Source: Sipunculus nudus
Taxonomy: Eukaryota > Annelida > Sipuncula > Golfingiida > Sipunculidae
Direction of reading: 5' to 3'
DNA length: 64,000 nt
Assembly: GCA_026874595.1 (NCBI GenBank)
Contig: CM049321.1
Span: 620,479 to 684,478 of the forward strand
Shown one piece after another: positions 33,281 to 45,699 of the stretch. The notes beneath the pieces were generated by a model. That model had not been told where the DNA came from. It worked only from the letters and a program-made list of their open reading frames with translations, and ran no database searches. A program made the position numbers and the translations under genes. Positions within the stretch are counted from its first letter, which is position 1. Every line of letters begins with the position of its first letter.

Positions 33281-35050
33281 CTTCTTATGTAAGTGTTTTC
33301 TTCTCGATACAATTATTACCAATGCCAGACTGACTGAGACATTTTGTATAAAACAACATCTTGCAATAATAGCAATAATAATAGCAGTGTGATTGTTTGT
33401 TTCATCCCAGCAAACCCATTTGTAATTACATCAAATTATAAAAATTCATATTATTAACCTCCTTTAACTAACTGTTGGTTGAATAATCATTTCGCTCTTC
33501 ATAATTCCCTCTTAGTAGACGTATAATATAGGATCTGAGAGATAATGCTGTTAACATCTTATAAATAATATATACGAAACCTATTTAAAGATTCTCCATA
33601 TAGAAAATTTATACTGCACTGTTGGTTATAAGACGTACTACAAACAGTGCGCATACTCAACTGTTAGCACATCTCATTTTTTGGTAAATAAAGCGTACGT
33701 TGGAGGCGTCCGACCCTTTCATACAGCAATGTTGATAAGAGAGTAAATACAAGGAATAGGAAGCGGTTATACGGCATTCAACACCAAAGATAACAAACAA
33801 AAAATAAACTCTGAATCGAGAGCAAACCTTATTCCTATATCCACTTCCTTTTAATTAAATGTATGATAGTTTTAATGGCATTTACATCTAGTTATGTTGG
33901 TATAAAGAAGTGACATGTACCTGTGTAATAATACCTTATATATATATATATATATTCACTCGTTTGACATCTCTATAGCATGATTAAATGCCGGTTCAAT
34001 TATGTCAGTGCACCCTAAATGATACCAAATTAAATATAGGAATTGTTTTATTACTAAAAGCATCTGCTAAACATTAAGAGTACGCAAGAACTTTAAATTT
34101 CATATAAGCGGCCATAGAAAAACGGGTTAGGACTCATGGTAGGACCAGCATGGTTTAATTGGCAAACTGATCAAATCAGTCTAATAAATGGGCGCTATTT
34201 ATTTTTGGATAAATCCTCACAAAAATCTATCCTCCTTGGCGGGTAATGATGTGTTCCAACTCTCTGACACTTAAGCCCATCGAACCATGATTTTCAGTTT
34301 TTCTTGCAGAGCCCTCTCCTCTTCTTAAAATCCCGCGACGATGGAGACATGGAGATGCGATAGTTTTTTCACAAATCAGGTATGATGTTTAATAACAATC
34401 TGAGTGAATGAGTGGACATTTCCCAGAACCTACAGCCCCATCTTCTTGTCTTGTGAAGGGACTATGAAAGGCCACTTACTATTGCTGTTTATTCCTACAC
34501 AACCAAGGTTCCCCGACTCTATGGAATCACGCCACAGAAGTATAAGAAACCGAAACATTTTCTCTTAAGACAGAAAATTACTCCAATGGAAGTGTGCACT
34601 CTTGGTCTTGTTGTACGAAGAAACCAAAGAGGACTGTTCTGAATATGAGAAATCTGGCCAGATACAAATGTCTGACACAACAAGACATGGACTGTCGGGG
34701 ATGGAGGCTTTGTAAAAAAATTAGAATCGAGGATTAGATTTATCAACCATCTTCGCATTGTTATAGTCTATATAGCTGACGATGAATAACAAATGCCGCA
34801 AAAGAAAACCCATTGTAAAACGTATGCTGTTTTGAAACAGAGAAACAAAGTTTCTGCTTAATTAATAAATTGATATTATTTGGAATAAGATAAATAACAT
34901 CAGATCAGTGTTTTTTTTTTCATTTTTTGTATCAAAACGTGTGTGTTTTTATTAAGCTGATTTGACAATGGTTAATCATTTAATGTGTCAAATAACCTCT
35001 AGATGGCGCGTTCTCATTTTAAGCTATCGTCATTTCCTAAGTAACTTCTT

Positions 35051-35100
35051 CGAATTAAGCCAAAGAGATAGCATTCGAATTAAGCCAAAGAGATAGCATT
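35051..35100. repeat. 25-bp perfect tandem duplication
   Basis: CGAATTAAGCCAAAGAGATA plus five further bases occurs twice without a mismatch (35051-35075, 35076-35100). Confidence 0.95.
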
Positions 35101-36459
35101 ACCTATGCAGGATGGTTCTATTTATATGAACATGGTGCGTGTTTATGCTCTGTTAGCTGCAAAAAGTGTTAATAATGATGCTTACATGTTTAAACGCCCT
35201 CTAAATATAATTTAAAAGGTTTATCTTTTTTAACCAGGACGACTAAAAAATATGTATACGGTAAAAAAAGGGGGTTAGCTGTGTCTAATTTTGTATTATT
35301 CGTAAATTAAGCACACTTACTAAACTCTCTGAGAGTTGTAGATTTTATTTCTTTATTCACATGTTTGGTTACTTTATCCGTTCTTCAAAATATTGTAATG
35401 GTTTATAATTAATCGCAATAGAAAATAATAATAAACTTTATATATTTTACATGGCTAGCACAAATAGTTTATATAAACTAATCAAAGCACCCTCACTTGC
35501 CCAGGTGGTGGTGTTCGGTAAGATCTACTTAAGGAGGAATCGGAGAATACGGAGAAAATAACAGACCTTCAACGATTGTTGAGAAATATGCTTTGTTCAC
35601 TACTGCATGTTTAGCCTTTAATCATCCATTTAAGATGTAGCAACGTTGCCTTAATTTGTAGAAAATTGCCTATTGGTGTATGTTTTACCTACTAAGGGTT
35701 TACGTATTTAGTAGATTGATGACATGGCTTTGGCGTTAAAGTATATATGACCAAGGGATAGAGTAATTATTATAAACTTTAAAAGTAATGTATAGTCGGG
35801 TGTATAGTTTAGAATAAAACGCCTTTGCTAGGACCAAATAACACAAGGGCACTTCCCTTAAGGTTAAAATAAAATGTGCCTTTACGTTTATATGGGATAA
35901 TTATTATAAACATTTCTGACACAGTCTTTTCCGGTTGAATTTTTTTCTGTACATTTTAATTCTGATCCGCTGTGTTCAGTTACGACCGACCTTTAAAAAG
36001 CTGCATTATCGATGTAAAATTATTATTTGGTCTGGCCGAACTGATAACCGTTTTGACAAAAGCTCAATTATAGGCCCATGTCCAATGTATTCTGATAGAA
36101 ATACAAGATTAAATATCATTGTAAGGTTTTTAAAATTTCCCTTGTTGATTTCCCTTGTCACGGACTGAGGGTGACGTTAAGGGCTAAATCATACCAAGGA
36201 GCTGGTTGTATGGCCCCGCATCTGCCTGTATTCAGTTTAAGAGGGAATATGTGCTCTTAAAAAGGTAATACATTCCTGACTTTGCAAATGATTACGTTTG
36301 TCGTACATTACGGATGCTGTTGATACTTCTGAACAAAGCATTTGATTAGTGATGAATATTGATAAATATTAAATATTTTGAGTGTATCTCGTGTTCGAAT
36401 ACCACCCCTATACAACCCTAAGCCAGGTAGTTTACATGACATCTGCACGAAGACCATGC

Positions 36460-37140
36460 AATTCCAAAACACCGCGAGCCTTAAGCGCCCTCTGCTGCTG
36501 ACATCGGCTCACCCAATAGAAAAGGCCCAAAGAGACCCGCAGAGAGGCCTGAACCACCACCATGGTGAACAAAGATGACTTGTGATGCCGGACTTCGCTG
36601 GGTCTTGACATGCTGATAGTGGACCTTTATTTGTCTGTCTCTCCACTTCCAATGTCTTGATTTTTTTGTCTTGGCTGTATTGATCATGTTTTGGCTTGGC
36701 TTTTCTTCAGGGCTACTGGGGGCTTGTCTTGGATGTCTAGGGTAGGTTTGGTCTTGGTGAGAACGGACCTGGCTAACTGTCCACTGCCGCTGTGGTCTTT
36801 GAAACTGAACTGTGGTTGGGTTTTTTCTGTGAGAATTGTTTTAGGCCTAAAATATGTAGGTGTTGGGGTCTTGTCTGGTGTCATCCGGATTGTCCTGGTA
36901 GGGTCAATGCGGCTTACACAACTCCGCTGGTGGAATTTGGCTCTTCGGAACTTAATTTGACGGGGCAAGTCTGTTGTTTGTTGTCTTGGCTAGCTTGTCT
37001 CAACTTGGTCTTGGATCTGCATCATTTGACGTGCCTTGTCTTCATGGTTGTTACATGGTTGTCTGGTCCTGGATTTAGGTAGCATCCGCCGCCAACTTTG
37101 CAGACTGCTGCTGGCTGGCATCGGGTTTCCAACGTTAGCT
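36460..37140. other. GC/TG-rich island of unknown nature
   Basis: Composition changes sharply from AT-rich surroundings. Many repeats of a CTTGGCT/TGTCTTGG-like word are present (plus strand), and open frames exist on both strands (36684-36968 on -, 36691-36960 on +), probably as a by-product of composition. It may be an inserted repeat or an old exon; I do not recognise it. Confidence 0.35.
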
Positions 37141-37680
37141 GTAATGCTTGGTCGACTGAAAATAATTGCTATGACATAGCTTAGCTGTCGTTTATACGGT
37201 TAACCAGTAAAGCGTCAGATAACCGTTAAAAAATAAAAAGAATTAGTTGAAAACGGAAATATATATATATATTATCATGCAATAGAACGTGTTGTTATAC
37301 AGGTATGAAGATATATATTTTTTTTTTATCTGGTCAGTTAAAGTGTTGTGTATGCTACTGGTATGTAGAATTGGTTTCCGTTATCAAAAATCGAAGACTA
37401 GCGTTTGGTGATTTTGTTATATTAACATTTTCTCGTTTGTCATAATGTTTTTGATGAACCGGACATGAGTTTGGTTTCTTTTCTATTTGGTACTGGGGTT
37501 AAGAATTTATTTCGGCATGAGTAAAAATGACCCTTTCGTATTAAATTTAAAATGGAATAAGAAATAACAAAAAAAGTCAGCCGTGAAATAAAATGAACGA
37601 TTTATCTGAGATTCACAAGCCATACGCTACAAATATGTACATGCTGCCAAGGTTATCTGATACTTCTAAACCCTCCTCCT

Positions 37681-37681
37681 G

Positions 37682-37741
<60 letters not shown>
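37681..37741. repeat. (TA)n microsatellite
   Basis: A TA tract of about 60 bp with one interruption. Confidence 0.95.
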
Positions 37742-37743
<2 letters not shown>

Positions 37744-38855
37744 TAGATATATATTTAAATTAGTGTTGTTTGAACAGATTTTTGTGATGAATGAGGAGCT
37801 ATTTTAGGAAGTTACCCTAGTCTGTTCAGACATCCCTGTTCGGCAAATCTTGACTGTATACCATTTATACCATCTTAATATGGGGAAAGCCAACCGGTTA
37901 CGTCATCACATGAATGTCAACATATCACCACGTTCATCGCGGAAGAAAATTGTTAACACCATGAAAATGACGCTTAATCACTTTTTTGGTAATATTTCAT
38001 CCTGTAACTGTAAAATTACGCTGAAAATTAAATTGAGTTTAGAGTGTTAAGCCCAGCCTAATTTAGAATAATTAAGCAAATATTCTCCTGATGGCTAAAT
38101 CCTTGACGGTTGTGTTGGTTCCAGCCGGATATTTTTAAACGTTTCAAAATAATAGTTTACAAACAGAGGCAAAGTAAGCCAGCGTATGTAATGTTTGGAT
38201 TACATGCATATTCCAAATTATTTAGCAATAGATAATTTATGACTTTATGGCTTTGGACGTGCTAATCTGTAATAAATTATAATAACTCTGATTACTTTTA
38301 TCGGGAATGTTTACTTCCTGAAGATTACATCTGTATCACATAAGATAATTTGTAATTATTAGAGTTAATTCGGATTATGTGGTATTTCTCGTGAATGACC
38401 TGGTTTATTCACGCCCACTCGAACGACTTAGTAATCACATAACTTTGACTTTATACATACTGAATTGATAATAGATTTGCTAATTTGTACAACATTCATT
38501 AAATGTCCGTCCTTAAATTGTATAAATTCAAAGTGTTTATACAACCTCCAACCTTCAGTTCTGCTTTAGTGGTTACAGATAAAAGCAATTCTCTTGTGTG
38601 CTGTTCTCGTGGTGTCTCATTTGTAAGCCGACTGTTGGTGACTGGCCAATCTAAAGGTAAGCGAAAATAATTAAACGCAGGGAAGGGGAAACGTGGGATG
38701 GTCAGACTAAAATAAATAGCAAGAAGACATTTATAGCCATCCGCCCACGGGAGATTTTGCTGGGAATTATGTATGCGAATGTTGTAACTGAGGATTAGTC
38801 GCCGAATAAACGAAGATAGAAGTTGACATTAAAATTGAATATCTATTTTCAACCG

Positions 38856-38859
<4 letters not shown>

Positions 38860-38927
<68 letters not shown>
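38860..38927. repeat. (TA)n microsatellite
   Basis: A TA tract of about 66 bp with two AAA interruptions. Confidence 0.95.
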
Positions 38928-38929
<2 letters not shown>

Positions 38930-39069
38930 AACATAGGCCAAGAATGAAGTATTCCATGCTCGGTGATAGGAATACATGCGTATAAAATGGCTTCAAAAAC
39001 ATAGTAGTTTGTATATTTCCTCATCAGCTCAATCTACTTCTTAGCATAATGACCAGTTAAAAAGAAGAC

Positions 39070-39370
39070 AGGCGATCTTTCTAGCAACAAACTGCGCCTG
39101 CGACTGTTTGCAAACTTAGACAATTGACTGTAACTGCAGAAACCAGTTTTTTGCAAGTCCCACATCGCAAATCGTATCGCATGCGCCCCTATAAAATTCG
39201 CTGATGATCGCAAAAGTCGCAAGGAATCACAAATGAATCTGACATGCCAGAAACCTTGCATTTTTCTTCAACTTGCAGTCAGAAGTCGCAAGTCTCGTCC
39301 CAAGGCCCTTGAACCAGCAACTCACATGCGAGTATAATCGTCGACCAGTCGCATTCCGTCACAGCAAAAT
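39070..39370. other. Stretch rich in GTCGCAAG-like words
   Basis: Contains recurring CGACTG/CAGTCG, TCGCAA and AGTCGCAAG words in both orientations, with higher GC than its surroundings. It could be a decayed DNA transposon end. No terminal repeats could be fixed. Confidence 0.3.
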
Positions 39371-39878
39371 CTTCAGTGAGCGGCAGGCTTAATGTCTGAA
39401 ACCTGTATCACTTTTACGGTATATCTGTCATTTTGCATTCTAAACTGTGGCCAACCAGTAGACAAGTATGTGTCTCTGCAAAAAATTTTTCAAAGTCACT
39501 CGATCAGTAGCTTTATGAGTTTGCTCTTTCAGCTGATATCATCAATTCTAATTAAACCTTTGTACCTCTTTACGATATGATAAACATATTTTTATTTACC
39601 CGTTCTATTCGGTCTTATTTGTGATTTTTTCCAATTTTCGTGCTTGCCTGATATTAACTACTGATTATCATTTGGTTAATAGATGGTACATATATGGTAC
39701 TAAATGATGATATACATTAATGGTGTTCTTATGTTAACATATCTCATATTATGTACTGAAAGGTGCCCATTTATCTCTAGATCATACCCATATACATTTC
39801 TTCCGGTGGACTAGGCCACGCATTGAATATATGTGAATCACTGATAAGCTGACGTTTAGTCGGAAAGCATTTCAAGTC

Positions 39879-39954
39879 ATGATACTGCAAAGTTTCGTCG
39901 CTTTCACATTTTTCCTTTCGGTGAAGCTGGTTCATGTTGGATCGATGTGGAAAG
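39879..39954 (+). CDS. Plus-strand signal-peptide exon
   Basis: ATG at 39879 starts MILQSFVAFTFFLSVKLVHV, and the exon ends at GAAAG/GTATGC in phase 1, the same design as the signal exons of loci A and H. It is probably the 5' exon of a plus-strand lectin gene whose CTLD sequence lies at 40.4 kb. Confidence 0.5.
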
Positions 39955-40244
39955 GTATGCATGTATTCATAACCTTTTATTATGAAGAGTTGGTCCCCTT
40001 TCGGCTAGACGTGCCCCTTAGGATATTCATGTCCAGTATTACCTTCCCGCATATTTTGTTTATATAATCTGGTTTCATCAATTATTAAAGGCGATTCATA
40101 TATCCATTTACCAGCAAACGAGTAACATTTAAGAGCCAGTTACTCACATTAAAGACAATGAATATTTTTAGCGGTCCATAACATTATTTTGCAATATTTA
40201 CATCAAATCTGTGTGAATTTTATGACAATATTGTAAAATCGTGT

Positions 40245-40246
<2 letters not shown>

Positions 40247-40308
<62 letters not shown>
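40247..40308. repeat. (TA)n microsatellite
   Basis: A pure TA tract of about 60 bp upstream of the plus-strand CTLD fragment. Confidence 0.95.
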
Positions 40309-40310
<2 letters not shown>

Positions 40311-40417
40311 TAAATGCCTCATTTACGATAACAGTTTGAGGAATTTTAGTTCGGCTCACGACTCCTGATTTATTTTCTTTATTCGACCCTCAAAATTTTA
40401 TTCCGTGGAGCAATGGA

Positions 40418-40579
40418 CACATAATCTAAGCTCGGTGTGGACTAATTTAAGCTTGCTCGACGAGAATGCATGGTACTGGAGTAATGGAACCAAATACAGT
40501 AATTATGTTTTAATTACACAAAAGATCAAAGCATCTAAACCGTATTGTTTAAGTGTTTCGTTCGTCGAAATTTGCCACA
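40418..40579 (+). CDS. Plus-strand CTLD fragment
   Basis: The open frame reads VWTNLSLLDENAWYWSNGTK followed by a Cys-containing block (SKPYCLSV). The W.NL...ENAWYWSNGT pattern is the long-loop start of a CTLD. A possible donor AAAT/GTATAT lies at the very edge of the following TA microsatellite. The earlier CTLD part (W..A...C) was not found, so the gene may be incomplete. Confidence 0.5.
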
Positions 40580-40580
40580 A

Positions 40581-40582
<2 letters not shown>

Positions 40583-40640
<58 letters not shown>
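40583..40640. repeat. (TA)n microsatellite at exon edge
   Basis: A TA tract of about 58 bp starting within a few bases of the CTLD reading frame, whose translation becomes an Ile-Tyr repeat. Confidence 0.95.
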
Positions 40641-40642
<2 letters not shown>

Positions 40643-40986
40643 CAGATGTTCAAAGAAAACAAAATAAGGAATCATTTTAAGGAATAAAAAACCTTCTATA
40701 AACATGTTCATTCTCGTTCTTTCTATTTAACGGATCTACGAATTTCTCTTTTAAAATTCTCTGGAAACACTCGAATACCCAGAAACGTATGCAAAAGAGC
40801 AGAAGAGTATTTGAAACAGATTTGCATAGACTGTTTCAGTGTCCCAAGGTGCCGTCTTACCAATTAAACACACACATATATATATACATATAAAAAGTTT
40901 TGGCTTCGGTTTATGGTGGGAAACAAATAAGTCATAACCTTCAAAACTGGGTCAAGTTTTTTTTTATTTTTTTTTCTTTAGTGTTT

Positions 40987-40988
<2 letters not shown>

Positions 40989-41060
<72 letters not shown>
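40989..41060. repeat. (TA)n microsatellite
   Basis: A TA tract of about 70 bp. A short plus-strand frame after it (41112-41300) shows no clear domain. Confidence 0.95.
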
Positions 41061-41063
<3 letters not shown>

Positions 41064-41309
41064 ATTGCGCGGAGTTCCGGAACATTCCATCTATTTTTAT
41101 TAAATCTCTGTGTGATAATAACGATGAAAGCGCTTCAATGGCCAGATGTTAATACTGGCATGATCTTTTTTTTATTTGATATCCCTGTAGGCAGATATGG
41201 GTTTTATTATATTATCTTGTCTGGTAAGTTGCGATCATCCTTCTATTGGTCAGAGTCGATAAAATTCCTTCTCATTCTGAAATCTCTAGCTACGTATTAG
41301 TCTGAAAGG

Positions 41310-43100
41310 GAAGATTTTAAACAAGGGGACCGGGGACCTTTTTAATTGTTATAAATTTTTGTTCACCGAATACGTTGTAATATGTTCACTTTTTGCGCCT
41401 ATATGCTTACTCTAGTGACAACTGTTCAATATATAAACCAGAAAGTTCTAAATCGTTTTTAAAGGGGTGGAGCATTTTGAAGCTTTTTCTCATTTTTATC
41501 TGATTTTGCCTAATGTTACCTGCCGTTCTGATCCCAACATACAGAAGACAGCACACAAATGGTCCCATTTGATGTTAGTGAACCAACTTTTTGAAAACGC
41601 CAAGACAAAACGGAAAAAAAGGCCATAGGTTCTGATAGTCCAATTAATAAAATCAGCTAGAAATTACCAGCCGGAAGTTGCGTTAATAAGGAGAATTTGT
41701 ACATTCTAATGTTTTCTGGGCAGAGCACAAGACTCAAAGACGGGAGATACTGAGTACGTATCACTGTCGACGACACCGAGGGTAAGCGTTCTGCAGCCTT
41801 AGTGGAGAGACTGTTGCCAACAGTCGTGTTTAATTCATAAACGACTGCGCTGGTGCGGTACGCAGGGCCTGGTTGACGCCCTGTTGCGAGGTCCAAAAAA
41901 CCGGAATGGAATTCTACATGCTTTCATATAACCTGTTTAAGCCAGCATTTAAGAATGGAGACGGTTACCTCCATAAAATATAAATATGAAAAAATAATAA
42001 ACTAAACTTGTATATTGAAATCAGTAAGAAAGCAAGTGATAAAAGTTTAATTGGCATCACATTCAAAAAAGAAAATATTTAATCATTTAGTACTTTCCTT
42101 TCTCCTGTTTCTAAGCATCGAATCATGGTTATATTCGCGGCACATAAAAGTTGCATACACAACCTATGGGAAACATATAAATACCACACAATCTTACTTG
42201 GTCATATTTACATTAGATTTAATCATTTCAATAGAAATGTATTGAGGGCTGTGAGGATGTCTACTTTACTTCGCTTGTCAAGAATACCTCATAGGGAGGA
42301 AAGCTTATTGGGTTTGATGACTTTATATTTATATTCATATGTTGGCAAATATTTTTCAATATTAGAAAAAACAATCGAATTCAATGCTTTTATTAAATTT
42401 TCTGCCATTTTCTGTGTCCACTAGATCTCCATTAAGACTGATTTCAACAGCTGAATTTAGTGCACAATATTAGTCGTAGGTCAAGTTTGAACCTGATATT
42501 TTTTTTCTATTAAAGCCTATACTTGTCCCTGGCTTCGGGCAAAATATTAATAATAGATGACCAAAACCTTATTTCCGAGGTCGTACGTGTATTACCTCCC
42601 ATTACCTGTCAGTGATATGAGTAAGGACCTAATAGTAACACTGAATAGACTTAACTTACTTTCAAGCTACATGGCTCGTCTCAGTCATCCCATTAATGGT
42701 AATCTGGAGGTAACCGTGACGGTCGGGGGGGGGGGGGGGGTTAGGACCCGGCGATTAAGGTAAACGTGACAGGGATGGGTGAGGGTTAGGGCTCGGGGTT
42801 AGGGTAACAGGCCGGGAGGGGGTAATATAGGGAGAGTCTTCTCTGGTGTTTGCGAGGCCAGTGCATATATATATGTATTGGGTCTTTTATTTATATATAT
42901 ATATTTTTAAATTTGATTCTACTTTCAAGCATGAAAAAGACCCATGAAACAATTTTAATTTCACAATTTTATTTGCTTTAATAACATCAGCCATCGATGC
43001 TACATTTACACTAACTGAACAAAAGCATTGCATGCCTATTTAAACTATTTATTGCAATTTAGTTCTTGTATATGGCCAGTTTATATGAATAACCTTTGTC
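41310..43100. other. No gene recognised; G-rich patch inside
   Basis: A minus frame at 41657-41896 and plus frames at 42051-42424 show no domain. At 42725-42740 there is a G16 run followed by several GGTTAGGG-like words to about 42810, a telomere-like and G-quadruplex-prone patch. Confidence 0.5.
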
Positions 43101-43121
43101 AAGCTGCTAGCCACAGTTTAC

Positions 43122-43349
43122 TGTTTTCTGGCAAAGGATAGCTTGTTTCCAACACTTGTCAAAACGATACCATTTGAAATTATTGTTGAAGAAAATGTAC
43201 TTTCTTCCGGTGATCTGAATTTTTGCCATTTGCGAATTGCACGTACTTGATTTTTAAACCAGATCCCTCCCAAATTCCAGCACTTTCCATGCCACGATCC
43301 CATAATCCAGAGGCCCAATAGCCGGCCCAGTTTGAATGTAGCTTAGGAT
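43122..43349 (-). pseudogene. Locus H: degenerate CTLD exon
   Basis: The acceptor TTCATTCAG/AT is phase 1. One frame reads NWAGYWASGLWDRG and onward to a TAA; a second frame resumes with NNFKWYRFDKCWKQAILCQK, a typical CTLD ending (W..d.C......LCQK). A one-base shift near 43185 is needed. It is either a relic or a sequence error. Confidence 0.5.
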
Positions 43350-43739
43350 CTGAATGAAATTAAAACAAGGCATGTATCTATTTATATAAATTTCTTTATA
43401 TTTGCATTTCTCTCTCTCATTTGCCCTACGACCCTCCATTATTGCATTCTTGCTTGTCCTTAAATCTGACTATGCTGTTATCCATTGAAGGAAAGGAGAA
43501 TGATGTGACTATTATTTAAATATTGCAATTCCGACCATGACGGTACAAAGACACTAATCTGCTGAAAAATGAATGAGATGTTCAGCATGACAGGTTTCCA
43601 TGTCAACGTATCTTTTGAAATGGTGTGAGGTATTAATATTTCAGTCTTGTTTTAGATTTGGATATTTCTATTACCATTGCTCTCTTTTCCGTAAGGTGAT
43701 CTACCTATGTTTAAAGGAATACTTGCTTTTTACAAATAG

Positions 43740-43906
43740 TTTTCCCTTCCTTATAACCAATGTTGGTTTCAATGCTGACAAGTTCAGCGCCAGGGTTCTT
43801 GCTTCGCCATTTGTAACAAGTCGTTTATTATACAATCTGTAGCAACTTGAAGCATACTGTGTGTCATGGAGAAATTGGCTCCCAAAGGTTCCGGAACACC
43901 GGGTTT
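43740..43906 (-). CDS. Locus H: CTLD N-terminal exon
   Basis: The acceptor TTAAAG/AA (phase 1) fits the signal exon. Reads ETRCSGTFGSQFLHDTQYAS then SCYRLYNKRLVTNGEARTLA, the standard long-form CTLD start (C..f.......CYrly......eA...A). The donor is uncertain (GTTATA or GTAAAA near 43740). Confidence 0.6.
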
Positions 43907-44781
43907 CTTTAACAATAGGTACATATTTTTTATGATTACCAAGGTTTTCTGTCACTCTTGGGAGCATAGGAATATCAAGTTCAGAAATGTATTCTTTATG
44001 TACATAAGTCATATCGTAACTTTACGATTTTACATGAACACACTCTCTGATTTCTCCTGAACAGAGCATGTTAATAAATAAATAGTTTGCCTTAAATATT
44101 AGAACTGCTCTGCGTTTGTTATTATCATTTTAGAATCGAATTGTTTAGCATGCCAACATGGTCGAAAATAGTGAAATAAAACGGCCTCAAATTACAAGAT
44201 TTTATGTAAATTTAATCGCATTATTTTACACGTGTACATTAGTAGGGCCTGAAAGCAGACATACCGCATCTCTTCAATGAACTCTATGGTTGGGCTGTGA
44301 AAATGAAATTCAGCAATATGTGAAAATTTCTTGATAGCTGAGAGTTCGGACAACATTTCAAATACACACCGGAGTTGATTCCTTTGATATTTGGATCCCA
44401 ATGGTGCATATCGCCAGTGTGTTCCACTGTTCTACTGTCATGTTGGCTATGACCTTGCATTTTTACCAACACTTTAAAGATATTCAACGTTTTGTCGTTC
44501 ATATGAAAACATTGCTTAATTATGATTAACAAATGGATCCATGTTATCATACAAAATCATTTTGTATAAGATTTCCTTTAAGTAAAACGAAATTCTTAAA
44601 TCATAATACCATACACATATTTTATGCTTTTGTTTTTTAACTGCAGTACAAAAAATACATTGTTTTATATGTATACATAAAGAAGGAGAAAGGTATATAA
44701 AACACAGTAGAGAGAAACTGAATCATAGTGCGTACGGATATCGCGTTGGCCTATTTTTGGCGGGAATAATGCAAAAATTAC

Positions 44782-44821
44782 CTGACAGAACCAGTATAAA
44801 GGTACACAGGAAATCAAACAT
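44782..44821 (-). CDS. Locus H: signal-peptide exon
   Basis: A 40-bp exon, ATG at 44821, reading MFDFLCTFILVLS and ending at TCAG/GTAATT in phase 1. Too short for simple gene finders, but the phase fits the CTLD exon at 43906 and gives a secreted lectin-like protein. Confidence 0.5.
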
Positions 44822-45109
44822 TTTTCGGGTAGCTGCAGCTGAAAAAATTTTAAAAAAGTGTTTACCTCGTTAATACACGATTTCGATAAAGCTGTCAGTT
44901 ATTGTATTTATTACAAATGGTGACCATATTCATTGTGTTAGGGAGTCGAGGAGGTTGTTTAGAGAGTGTAAAATTCGTTTATTCAATACCTTTTCAAAAT
45001 GAAATTGGCTTTTAATTTCAGATACTCTGGGCGGACTGTCAAAAACTTCAGAACTAAGAGCTCACGTTTTAAAAAGCTCTGTGAATACTGAAATCATGAA
45101 CCTGAAGTT

Positions 45110-45690
45110 TTATACTTTGAAATTATCGGTGTGCAAATGCAGTATTGCAGCTGACCACAGGACACCACACTCCGAAGTACTGGGCGCTGGACCGTGACAG
45201 GCTACTTGGAGGGGTACATTAATCAGCTTCTGGGTATACTGCAGCTCAGACCACGTGGCGAACAACGCTAGGGCTGGCTTTATGTCGTGCAACTATGATG
45301 AGAGGTTAAGGTCTTGCACTGGCCGATACTGAGGTCAGGTAAGCCCTTAACCTGACTGTTAATTTCGGTAGCGTGATTCCTTAAATCCTCAGTAGTTTGC
45401 AGACACGGTAAAGATTTTTTACGTTAAATGCAACTGCGTACCGGCATCACTGTTCCCTGATTTATTCCTGTAGATTTCAAATTGTCTTCTGTTCTCCAAG
45501 CAGTAAAACTAGCCTGGGACAGGGTCCATCGCAGGTTACCCTCTCAGTATTTACCGGTACCCATTTCCACTGCTTGGTGGACAGAGGCACACTTGCGACC
45601 TTGCTCAAGGGTCTTGGCACGGTGGGGTCCTGCCTTTCGATCATGAGTCCGGCACCTGGACAATTAACCCCCCCCCCCATGGATCCTGTG
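45110..45690 (-). repeat. Probable decayed dispersed repeat
   Basis: The minus strand contains 'CCTTGAGCAAGG', 'GTAACCTGCGATGGACC' and 'GGAGAACAGAAGAC' blocks reminiscent of repeats with AACCTGCGATGGACTGG-type sequence found in many marine animals. A C11 run lies at 45668-45678. The open frames here look like repeat by-products. Family not identified. Confidence 0.35.
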
Positions 45691-45699
45691 ACTAATATG

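Larger units (their letters stand above)
33300..39860. other. Long interval without a recognised gene
   Basis: AT-rich, with small frames only. It contains a short TA tract at about 33939-33955 and the repeats and the compositional island listed below. Some short plus-strand frames (for example 35935-36168) show no domain. Confidence 0.5.

Noticed and set aside
36385-36410. B-box-like GTGTTCGAATACC as a tRNA-derived SINE
   Set aside because: No matching A box upstream and no tail; probably chance.
36684-37082. Opposed open frames in the compositional island
   Set aside because: Stop-poor composition explains both; no domain or signal peptide, and neither has convincing splice sites.
45477-45680. 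Minus-strand frame with GAGLMIERQDPTVPRPLSK as a gene
   Set aside because: It looks like read-through of a decayed dispersed repeat with AACCTGCGATGGACC-type sequence.
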